Shown here: one piece after another, positions 34,689 through 41,979 of the stretch
Numbering within the stretch: the first letter of the stretch is position 1
Layout of the letters: every line of letters starts with the position of its first letter
Origin: a virus
DNA: 45,480 bases
IMG/VR virus record: IMGVR_UViG_3300013306_000027
Coordinates: 1 to 45,480 of that record
Strand: one strand, 5' to 3'
Made by a program: the position numbers and the translations under genes
Notes under the pieces: model-generated
Told to the model about the DNA's origin: nothing
The model's input: only the letters and a program-made list of their open reading frames with translations
The model's database searches: none

Positions 34689-36371
34689 TCAAGCTATGGC
34701 TAAGATTTCTTGCTCTGCTTCATTGACTGTTTGTTGACTAGTGCCCGCCATGGCCTCTTCCAGTACCGACCTGATTGCTAGGCCAATGGCTCTTGCAAGA
34801 TAAGGAGGGACAGCGTTGCCCACCTGCGTATAGCGCGGGCATTCCTTGGTCCGTTGGCTACCACCCGTGGTGAATTTGCCGCGGAACTGGAACCAGTCGG
34901 GAAACGACTGCAGCCGTGCAGATTCTCGGACGGTCAATATCCTGGGCTCGCTGTAATGGAGCACGTCGTCGGGCAACGTCGTTATTGTAGGTGCTGGGTT
35001 GCCCGCCCGCATTAGGCAGATGCGGTGCTTCTTGAGACCATATTTCTCCCTCTGAGCCAAGTTCATCACCACACCCTTGGCGCACTCAGGGTCCTGAATG
35101 ATCTTCATGAACCGCTCTCTGATCTCAGGTTTGTGTTTTGCTAGGCGTACGCTGTCCATGGAACCGTCGCCCCCCTGATGCATGAGGGTTTGGTAATGTG
35201 TCCGAGGACCTGCATAGGCGAGCTCTTCGAAGCCGGTGCGAGAAGAGGGGTCAGTGCATGGTCTGGTCCCTACGTGCTCAACTTCCAGATCAGAAATGGC
35301 GTCCCAAGCGCTGACCATATTTGGAAGGCCAAGCTCTTGCAGTTGCTTAACCCTAGACTCCTCTAGCAGCTCGAAGGCTCTGGTGGCGCCTCCACGAAGA
35401 TGACGAGCAAGATCCTTGCGGACCCCTATTACGATTAGGCGTGGGCGCTTTTGGGGAACTCCGAAAAGTGAGGAATCCAATATTCGACCGAGGACTTGAT
35501 AGCCAACTCTGTCCAAGCTTTCGACAAGCTTGTCGTAGTAGGACTGGGGCTTCAGTTGGATGCCAAGGTCTTTCCAAGGTTTGGCATGCGCGACCTTCAT
35601 GCCTGGTACGTTTTCCAGCACAAGAGCCGCTGGTTGAATGGCTTTGACCATTTCCACGTACTTCTCGAACAGTTTGTTTCGCGGGTCGGATTCCAGTCGC
35701 TTTCCAGCGAAGCTGAATCCTTGGCAGGGAGGACCTCCTGCAAGAACATGCACCTTGCCCTTGAGCTTGGAAAGCTCAAGTGGATGTTGCTCGAGAATTT
35801 CGTCGATACCCCAGGCCTTTCTCTCCAGCCAAGAAGGCCAGGCGAACTGCGGCACGGGCACGTCACGTCCTTCGAGCAGGTTCGCCGACAGCGTGGAGAA
35901 GGCCATTTTGTCGCGCTCGACGGCAAAAACACCATTGAGTCCTGCGAGCGAAAGACCAAGCGAGAGGCCTCCACAGCCCGCAAAAAGATCTGCAAACATC
36001 AAAGGTTGCCCGTGGGCGGGTAGCGGGGGGAGGGTCTCGATATTTTTCATGGGCTCCTGCCCGGATATGGTCATGTTCTGGGTAGGGAGCGTCTCGCGAA
36101 GCCCTTGGCTATCGCCTAAATAGGCAGCCTGAAGGTGGTATTTTTTCACCACCGATGCTTGAGGCTTACCCGGCAAGCTTTCTAGAGGTAGCTCGATAGG
36201 CGTCGAGGGGGCAATAGTGATGGATAATGGATTGACCCGCAAGCAAACGCTATTGCTGGGCTTGTCTGGGTGCTGGCTTGGTTTGAGATAGCAGGTTTTA
36301 CTTATGTTGTTGAATTCATCTAGAAATATTGCATGGGTTAAGTCCGGGGCGTCGCTTGGTGGTACCCGCAT
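34689..36371 (-). CDS. dcm: DNA (cytosine-5-)-methyltransferase with N-terminal extension, 560 aa
   Basis: All key C5-methyltransferase motifs are seen: motif I FAGCGGLSLG (about 130-139), motif IV GGPPCQGFS with nucleophile C216, motif VI ENVPG (about 253), motif VIII QKRPRLI (about 311), and C-terminal TQVGNAVPP. It methylates cytosine at C5 in a target sequence I cannot predict. About 120 residues before motif I have no recognisable domain; an internal ATG at 36050 with AGGAG close by is an alternative start for a shorter form. An AAGGAG site precedes the ATG at 36371. It is the first gene of the operon with the DptFGH-like genes and vsr. Confidence 0.93.
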   Translation of the reverse strand: MRVPPSDAPDLTHAIFLDEFNNISKTCYLKPSQHPDKPSNSVCLRVNPLSITIAPSTPIELPLESLPGKPQASVVKKYHLQAAYLGDSQGLRETLPTQNMTISGQEPMKNIETLPPLPAHGQPLMFADLFAGCGGLSLGLSLAGLNGVFAVERDKMAFSTLSANLLEGRDVPVPQFAWPSWLERKAWGIDEILEQHPLELSKLKGKVHVLAGGPPCQGFSFAGKRLESDPRNKLFEKYVEMVKAIQPAALVLENVPGMKVAHAKPWKDLGIQLKPQSYYDKLVESLDRVGYQVLGRILDSSLFGVPQKRPRLIVIGVRKDLARHLRGGATRAFELLEESRVKQLQELGLPNMVSAWDAISDLEVEHVGTRPCTDPSSRTGFEELAYAGPRTHYQTLMHQGGDGSMDSVRLAKHKPEIRERFMKIIQDPECAKGVVMNLAQREKYGLKKHRICLMRAGNPAPTITTLPDDVLHYSEPRILTVRESARLQSFPDWFQFRGKFTTGGSQRTKECPRYTQVGNAVPPYLARAIGLAIRSVLEEAMAGTSQQTVNEAEQEILAIA

Positions 36372-36716
36372 GGTTGAGCTCCTTCAGCCGGTTTGAAAAC
36401 CGAGCAATCTCTAATAAGGTGGCATGAGCTAGTGATCTAAAGCTGTCGAAAGCAACTCATTTCGCCCTGTCCACTCTGGCAGTCGTAGTTCGGCCACCCT
36501 TCTGCAGTTGCTGCTAGCGTCTGTCCCTGACTAAAGGATCTGGAATTAGCGGGACAGGGCTCAACTCGATGATAGGGAGCGATTATCTAGTTTTGGCATA
36601 GTTGAACTCTTATTAGGTCAGCCCTGATGCTGGCCTAGGCAGACGCCAACCAAGGGAGGGTGTCGAAGAGTAAGCAGTTAGGTTCAGCTGCCTTGGGAGG
36701 CATGGTTTGGGTTGGA
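36372..36716. other. Intergenic region before the methyltransferase operon
   Basis: These 345 bases separate the minus-strand methyltransferase operon from a plus-strand SOS-type unit. No gene can be supported. An inverted repeat CTGTCCC/GGGACAG (36521-36527 and 36551-36557) could be a control site. The promoter of the operon should lie here, but I cannot place it with confidence. Confidence 0.4.
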
Positions 36717-36736
36717 TGCTGTAATTATGTACAGTA
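36717..36736 (+). promoter_or_regulatory. LexA (SOS) box
   Basis: TGCTGTAATTATGTACAGTA matches the CTGT-N8-ACAG LexA operator with flanking T/A. It is 19 bases before the ATG of a small gene with a GGGGAG ribosome site, so that gene should be induced by DNA damage. Confidence 0.8.
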
Positions 36737-36754
36737 TCTGTCTTGGGGAGAATT

Positions 36755-36953
36755 ATGCAAGGCGCGCTCGTCGACTGGGGTGTAGCTCACTGGTCTAAGG
36801 CGCTCTGGGCCGCAAAACCAGCATGGTCCCCCCAAGCTTGCATCCACCGACGATGCGACGCGGGATGTGTTCCCGACGGCGGTGCAAGAGTTGCTGAAGA
36901 GGGGGGCAAGGGGCAAACCTGCAGAGTTCGACCAGAACCTACGTTTTCGGTAG
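36755..36953 (+). pseudogene. SOS-controlled small gene broken by a frameshift, about 65 aa
   Basis: An ATG at 36755 follows GGGGAG and a LexA box. The first frame reads MQGALVDWGVAHWSKALW. At a run of six C (36828-36833) the likely protein continues in the +1 frame as KLASTDDATRDVFPTAVQELLK, ending LRFR before TAG at 36951. Both halves have protein-like composition, and the second frame has no start of its own. Either a single-base indel or sequencing error broke it, or the C-run is a slippery site. A strong terminator follows at once. The function is unknown. Confidence 0.6.
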
Positions 36954-36977
36954 AACAGATCAAAAAAATGAATTTAG

Positions 36978-37013
36978 GCAGACAGGAGGCATTTCAGGCT
37001 CCTGTCTGCTTTA
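36978..37013 (+). terminator. Rho-independent terminator
   Basis: An 11-bp perfect stem (GCAGACAGGAG with CTCCTGTCTGC) has a 10-base loop and is followed by TTTA. It closes the SOS-type unit on the plus strand. Confidence 0.8.
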
Positions 37014-37019
37014 TGTCGT

Positions 37020-37196
37020 TTACTTGATGCTGGGGAAGCGCTGGAGCACCCAGTAAAAGAGAAGGAAGGCGATTCCAGCTGCGACCAACATCGGCGGAAA
37101 TCGTAGCATCAGGATCACAGAAAACACTATTACTGAAGCGCTTGCCAGTACACCGATGAAGATGAGAAGTGCGATTAGGAAACGTATCAACGCCAT
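37020..37196 (-). CDS. Small two-helix membrane protein, 58 aa
   Basis: On the minus strand, the ATG at 37196 follows a GGAGA site at 6 bases and gives 58 residues that are almost wholly hydrophobic: one helix from about 4 to 31 (LIRFLIALLIFIGVLA...) and one from about 36 to 51 (MLVAAGIAFLLFYWVL), with a basic end RFPSIK. It is likely an inner-membrane protein of unknown role. It lies upstream of no other gene on its strand, so it is a single unit. The frame was found by eye and has a good ribosome site. Confidence 0.65.
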   Translation of the reverse strand: MALIRFLIALLIFIGVLASASVIVFSVILMLRFPPMLVAAGIAFLLFYWVLQRFPSIK

Positions 37197-37297
37197 GGGA
37201 GTCTCCTAGAGTTGAGGCAATATTGGTTTATGTCGAGCCGTAGTGGCCGCCCTCTGCTGGATCGGCTTATTTAGTTAATGCCAAGGGCAAAGCGTCC

Positions 37298-37795
37298 CTA
37301 CATATGCGCCTCTACTGTCAGCGATGCACAGCCCTCAAAATCGACGACGACATGATCCAAGATGTGGGTACCAATCATGTTGAGGGCATTTTTGAGGGTT
37401 TCGGTCAGTGCGCGATCTGCTTGACTGGGCTTCAGGTCACCGGAGGGACGGTTATGCACCAGAATCACGGCCGCTGCGTTGTGCTCCATAGCGATCTTGA
37501 CCACCTCCCGAGGGGACACGCAGGCTACTTCCAATGCTCCCCTGAATATTTCCTTGAAGCCAATAACCCGGTGCTCGGTGTCGAGCAGTAACAAAGCAAA
37601 GACTTCGTATTCATGGAATTGCAGCAGCGATTGTAGGTGATTGAAGACGAGTCTACGCTCAGTCAACGCCCGCCCTTTAGACAGACGATACATCGCGAGT
37701 TGTTGAGCCATCTGCAGGATGTCGGTTTCGCTGACCGGTAATTCTGTGACATAGGTGTGGGTCGTTTCACCGGCTTTGAGCTTGGGATATTTCAT
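37298..37795 (-). CDS. RadC-family JAB/JAMM protein, 165 aa, with altered metal motif
   Basis: The start at 37795 (MKYPKL) follows AGGAG. The JAB/RadC domain fills residues 45-165: FALLLLDTEHRVIG, PREVVKIAMEHNAAAVILVHN, then RPSGDLKPSQAD and HVVV near the end. The canonical RadC motif is HNHPSG; here it is HNRPSG (Arg116), so one of the two zinc-binding His is missing, while the first His (H114), Ser118 and Asp127 are kept. Short RadC paralogues without the N-terminal HhH domain are common on islands and plasmids; their job is not settled. Confidence 0.85.
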   Translation of the reverse strand: MKYPKLKAGETTHTYVTELPVSETDILQMAQQLAMYRLSKGRALTERRLVFNHLQSLLQFHEYEVFALLLLDTEHRVIGFKEIFRGALEVACVSPREVVKIAMEHNAAAVILVHNRPSGDLKPSQADRALTETLKNALNMIGTHILDHVVVDFEGCASLTVEAHM

Positions 37796-37930
37796 GCTTG
37801 TGCTCCTATCACGAACGCGTGAACGCAATGAAGGGTGGGTGGCTCAGTTACTGGAAAGTGGATGTTGGGATTAAATGATTCCGAACGCCCCTTTAGGCGA
37901 GAGGGCTCTGCAGTGCTGTGGTTCGATGGT

Positions 37931-38899
37931 TCACGCAACAAGTTGTAAGGCTGCATTGAGAGCCTTCTGTTTCATTACTGCGCCTTGCCCAAACCATGCT
38001 GAATCCATTCGATACTCAGGGCTCCTGGCGCGCCTTTCATGATCCACGTATTCAGTCACGGCGTTCAGTAAGCCCCATGCTGTTCCGCGAGCTGACTCCA
38101 TTTCAGATCCTCGGCCATTACCTTCGTACAGGCTTTGTACTCTCTCCATAGCTCGTTTGTTGGGCAGTACATTGGGAATGGGGTCATGTGCACTGGTGTC
38201 GCACAGCACGTCCATGAAGAAGCTCATGGCCTCAGGCCATTGAACCTTACGTTCTGCGAGTGCGCGCATCCGGTACATAAATTCGTCCCATTGCGAGACG
38301 GCGATACCGAGTTGCTTTTTTACTGCTTGTGGATCAAAGCGCGTGTTGTGCGGAACCTTGATGGCGCGGGCAGCGCCATTCAAGGAGATTGTCAGGGTGT
38401 TGTTGCAGACCACGCGCACTGTGGTCGGGGTGGCGGTAGTGGCCAGTGTGCCGTCGCAGGAAGTTGCCAGTAGAAGATAACCATTTACCTGATCATTCCC
38501 CTTCAGCGCTGTCGCTTGGCCCGTCCTGGCGAGCGCCCAGAACTTGCGCCCACCTTTCAGTACTCCGGCGGTTTCCAACTCATACCCTGAGACCTCGGTG
38601 AGGTCTCTGTAGAATTCTAGAACCTCACGCGGCTGCACCACTTGATATCGATTAGATACCACCGATAATGGCGATTTGGTGTCGGAACGATAAAGCACCT
38701 TCTGTTCCGGAAAGGAGTGTATCGAGCCCAGGGTGCCGATACTGTCTGATTTGAAATGTACTGGGCTGTCCTGAATTTGCCAGTTCATGCCGGCTTCGCG
38801 CTGCCAGACTTCCAGCGGCTGATTAGGCGAGAGCTGATTGCCGAGGCCATGCCAAGGGGTGGTGCCGACATAAGCCATTTGATCGATGAGATGTGCCAT
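37931..38899 (-). CDS. DUF932-family protein, 322 aa
   Basis: The sequence shows typical DUF932 features: GTTPWHGLGNQL at the N-terminus, then SVVSNRYQVVQPREVLEFYRDL, a KFWALARTG segment and the VRVVCNNTL motif near residues 162-172. DUF932 proteins (including LGT-type plasmid and phage proteins) occur widely on mobile elements, often beside RadC paralogues as here. Function is unknown; some relatives are called antirestriction- or phage-related. An AGGAAA site precedes the ATG at 38899. Confidence 0.85.
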   Translation of the reverse strand: MAHLIDQMAYVGTTPWHGLGNQLSPNQPLEVWQREAGMNWQIQDSPVHFKSDSIGTLGSIHSFPEQKVLYRSDTKSPLSVVSNRYQVVQPREVLEFYRDLTEVSGYELETAGVLKGGRKFWALARTGQATALKGNDQVNGYLLLATSCDGTLATTATPTTVRVVCNNTLTISLNGAARAIKVPHNTRFDPQAVKKQLGIAVSQWDEFMYRMRALAERKVQWPEAMSFFMDVLCDTSAHDPIPNVLPNKRAMERVQSLYEGNGRGSEMESARGTAWGLLNAVTEYVDHERRARSPEYRMDSAWFGQGAVMKQKALNAALQLVA

Positions 38900-39035
38900 G
38901 AGATTTTCCTTTTCATTTGCGCACGGTGAGGCCGCTGAGATATCAGTGGAAGTCAGTAGGCATGCGGAGTGTTTATTGAGAGGGGATGCGATTCAGCGAG
39001 CGTGAAGCAGATGCTTCAATCGAGAGGCGAGCAGT

Positions 39036-39371
39036 TCAAACGCGATGACGGCAGCTAAACGACAGCCCGCATTCGAGACAACAGTAATTGTCTAAAACCT
39101 GGTCATCGATGATCTCGCCGAGTTTGGCTCCAGTGATACAGCCAGTCGCTGCACCGATCAGCCCGCCGAGAATGGCTCCGGTCATGCTGGCAGCAGTGAC
39201 GCCAATGGGACCGCCCGCGAGTCCGATGACAGCCCCGGCCTCAGCGCCAGCCTTGGCTCCTTTTGCTCCATGTGCAGCACCACTGACGGCGCCGATTAGA
39301 GCGCCAAATTTCCTGGCAAAGTTTTTGGTTGTTACAGAGACTGATTGGCAGCTAGGACATCGATGGATCAT
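39036..39371 (-). CDS. Zinc-ribbon / glycine-zipper protein, 111 aa
   Basis: A CPSC pair at residues 5-8 and a CxxC pair near the C-terminus (CLECGLSFSC) flank a long Gly/Ala-rich segment with G-x3-G spacing (FGALIGAVSGAAHGAKGAK; GPIGVTAASMTGAILGGLIGAATG), the glycine-zipper pattern of membrane-inserting proteins. The two Cys pairs could form one zinc ribbon that closes the protein end to end. Small glycine-zipper proteins of this sort often sit on islands and may form pores or oligomers. Role unknown. Confidence 0.65.
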   Translation of the reverse strand: MIHRCPSCQSVSVTTKNFARKFGALIGAVSGAAHGAKGAKAGAEAGAVIGLAGGPIGVTAASMTGAILGGLIGAATGCITGAKLGEIIDDQVLDNYCCLECGLSFSCRHRV

Positions 39372-39753
39372 TTACAGGGCTCCAGTAGAGAGAACATTCA
39401 ATGCACAGACATAGATCCCATTAGCAGGTCGCCTTCGCGATCCGCCTGGGTGATTGATTGCCGAGTCTGGCGCTCTGATGCTTATTGCGCAGAGGTACAG
39501 GTCCATAATGTATGACTAGGTTTTTTTGATTGCGATTAGTTGGTGCCGAAATTTCACAGCGCAATGAGATTGAGGGTGAGCTAGGAAATTTGGGTGAGAG
39601 GGGTAGCGAACGACGGCTCACAGGATGAGCCGAATTGTGGGAGTATTTTGGTTGTTCTCAAATGACTGACGCTTGAAACGCGTCTTTTGGTAGGCTCTGC
39701 ATCATGATCTATCCGGACTGTAGGTTCGAGATGGACTTTAAAAAAATCAGGAG
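39372..39753. other. Intergenic region before the Septu-like pair
   Basis: These 382 bases hold no gene that I can support; a 66-codon minus-strand frame has no ribosome site or protein-like content. A 12-codon plus-strand frame (MDFKKIRRWNPC, 39731-39769) overlaps the start of the next gene. The promoter of the Septu-like pair should lie here. Confidence 0.4.
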
Positions 39754-41979
39754 ATGGAACCCTTGTTAAAGGTCGATAGATCTGGTGTGAATTACCCAGA
39801 ATGGCTTCGTGGAAGCGAAGCTGCCAACGCGCAAAACGTTTTGGCAGAGTTCTACAGCGCTGACGTTGACTATCGGTCTACCAGGCGCGCGCCGATTAAT
39901 GAGCTCCCAATGCCCCGCGTAAAAGACTCGCTTAAAGAACTTTTCCATGGAAAATGCGCATATTGTGAATCAGATCTCCGAGGACAAGGAGGGGAACTAG
40001 ATCATTTCAGACCTAAATCTGCCGCAAGTAATCTGAAGGGAGATAAACAAAACTCAGACCATTATGGTTGGTTTTTTTATGAGTGGAAAAATCACTTTCT
40101 AGCTTGTGTTTCCTGCAATCGCTCCAAGCGAAATCTTTTTCCTGTAGATGGGCCGCGCGCCCCTGTTCTTTCGTCATGGGAGGAGGCTTGTGGGAGTGAG
40201 TCGGCTTTCCTATTAGATCCGTGCTTGGACTTTCCCGAGCGCCATTTGCGTTTCGATCATGCTGGGCGAGTATTTAGTAGGACGAAGAGGGGGCAAGTTA
40301 CTATAGATGTCCTAAACCTAAATCGACTAGATCTTGTTGACGCGCGGCGTGAGAAGTTTCAGCGTTGTGGAGATATGTTGGAGGCCTTACGTCAAGGCAG
40401 TGAAAATATATCAGTCATTTTGATGAGGGAGCTTGAGGGCGCTTCGGCCTACTCAGGAGCAACAAGGATATTACTTTATCAAACCTACAGGAAATATTTA
40501 CAAGCAGAAGGGCGACGTTCTCCTAGTTTCAACAGTTTTTTTGGTCGGGAGATGTGGCGAGACACGAAGCTGTTTGATGAGACAAATATTTTAGATGCTC
40601 TGGAGCAACACGCTAATTTGGTTTCGAAGAGAGATTCATTTGTAAGCGATAGTGAGCAGCTTGTGGTGCCGTCGCTGAAATCAGCAGGTGCATTCAAAGA
40701 TTTTCGTAGTTCCAGTGCTGTAGCGATGATTCGTCGCGTGGAAATTAAGAATTTTAAAGATGTAGAACATCTTGATCTTACTTTTAAGACGTCTGAAGGT
40801 GAAAAAGAGCAAGGATGTGCGATGCTAATCGGAGAGAATTCGGTTGGTAAAAGTAGTGTTTTGCAAGCAATTGCATTATGTCTTATGGGCGCAGATCTCA
40901 GAGACATGCTTAAGATAAATGCCGAGGATTTTATTTCACGAGAGATTGAAGGGTGGAGGCATACAAGGACGAAAGATGCAAAGATAAAAGTTTTTTTTAC
41001 TTCAGGCGACGTTTCGGAGTTGGTGATTCCTTGCGCAGGACCATCTTTTCAAGGAGGTGAAGAACCTTCAGGTGTGGTGCTCGGATACGGCGCAAGGCGA
41101 TATTTTGATGGAAAAAGAAAGCAGTCTGCTACTCATTTCGGTTTGCGTACATTGTTTGAGCCTTCTGCGACGATATCTCATCCGGAACGTTGGCTCCAAC
41201 GCCAGCCAGAGGAAAGTTTTAATGCAATCGCACGGGCAATGCGAGGCATTTTACTACTGCAACCTGATGATGAGATTCAGAGAGATGAAGACGGGCGAAT
41301 TTATGTAGCTGCACATCAACGACTGACACCCATTGACCGTCTGAGCGATGGCTATAAATCACTTTTCGCCATGGCTGTCGATATCATGCGGGAGATGGTT
41401 AGTGTTTGGGGGAATCTTGAGTACGCTCGTGGGGTCGTCCTCATCGACGAGATTGAGACACACCTTCATCCTAGATGGAAGATGCAAGTAGTAACAGCGC
41501 TACGTCGTGCTATGCCTCAAGTTCAATTTATATGCACCACCCATGATCCATTATGTCTTAGAGGAATGCGAGATGAGGAAGTAACAGTACTATTTCGTGA
41601 TGATGATAAAGTCATTCAGAGTCTGGATGATCTTCCTAAGTTATCATCGTTACGTGCTGAACAGCTTCTTACTTCGGACTATTTCGGCCTTGTGAGCACA
41701 TCGGATCCGCTTGCTGAAGCAGAACTTGAGGAATATGCGCTACTTTCGTCAGGTTCTGACTTGACGCCCGACAGGCAGGCTCGACTCGACGAGTTAACAA
41801 GCTCCACCGGAACTCTTACGATTATCGGCGATACACCCGCTCAGCAGATTGTGTCCGAGGCTTATCGTGAATATCTGATTGAGCGTGGAGCCGCCGACGC
41901 AGCAAAACGTGGTGCACTGCGTCGCGATGCTGTTGAAGACGTGCTAATGGCTCTTCGCGCAAGGAGTAGCAATGCGTAA
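39754..41979 (+). CDS. Septu-like HNH nuclease-AAA ATPase fusion (PtuB-PtuA type), 741 aa
   Basis: The N-terminal part is an HNH domain of the PtuB type: C68/C71 in KCAYCES, H84 in ELDHFRPKS, and CVSC at 118-121. From about residue 326 an OLD/RecF-like ABC ATPase follows: Walker A GENSVGKSS (about 361), signature region RLSDGYKSLFA (about 528), Walker B VVLIDEIETHLHP (about 563) and an H-loop TTHDPL. In Septu the ATPase PtuA and HNH PtuB are separate; here they are fused. The ATG at 39754 abuts AGGAG with no spacing, so the TTG at 39763 (9-base spacing) is a likely alternative start. The gene is AT-richer than its neighbours. Confidence 0.82.
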   Translation: MEPLLKVDRSGVNYPEWLRGSEAANAQNVLAEFYSADVDYRSTRRAPINELPMPRVKDSLKELFHGKCAYCESDLRGQGGELDHFRPKSAASNLKGDKQNSDHYGWFFYEWKNHFLACVSCNRSKRNLFPVDGPRAPVLSSWEEACGSESAFLLDPCLDFPERHLRFDHAGRVFSRTKRGQVTIDVLNLNRLDLVDARREKFQRCGDMLEALRQGSENISVILMRELEGASAYSGATRILLYQTYRKYLQAEGRRSPSFNSFFGREMWRDTKLFDETNILDALEQHANLVSKRDSFVSDSEQLVVPSLKSAGAFKDFRSSSAVAMIRRVEIKNFKDVEHLDLTFKTSEGEKEQGCAMLIGENSVGKSSVLQAIALCLMGADLRDMLKINAEDFISREIEGWRHTRTKDAKIKVFFTSGDVSELVIPCAGPSFQGGEEPSGVVLGYGARRYFDGKRKQSATHFGLRTLFEPSATISHPERWLQRQPEESFNAIARAMRGILLLQPDDEIQRDEDGRIYVAAHQRLTPIDRLSDGYKSLFAMAVDIMREMVSVWGNLEYARGVVLIDEIETHLHPRWKMQVVTALRRAMPQVQFICTTHDPLCLRGMRDEEVTVLFRDDDKVIQSLDDLPKLSSLRAEQLLTSDYFGLVSTSDPLAEAELEEYALLSSGSDLTPDRQARLDELTSSTGTLTIIGDTPAQQIVSEAYREYLIERGAADAAKRGALRRDAVEDVLMALRARSSNA

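Noticed and set aside
18281-36371. DISARM system
   Set aside because: A large SNF2 protein and a C5-methylase are present, but no DrmA helicase, DrmB (DUF1998) or DrmC (PLD) gene is found.
25043-36371. Complete Dnd/Dpt phosphorothioation system
   Set aside because: No DndA-E type cysteine desulfurase, Fe-S or PAPS-reductase-like genes are in the window; only the restriction-type trio is similar.
36770-36850. tRNA-like 5' half (GGGGTGTAGCTCA, then CTGG-loop-CCAG)
   Set aside because: There is no T-arm or matching acceptor strand, and the stretch lies inside a frame with a LexA box and ribosome site. The likeness is probably chance.
39421-39621. 66-codon minus-strand frame
   Set aside because: It has no ribosome site, low-complexity Ser/Pro/Arg content and no link to neighbours.
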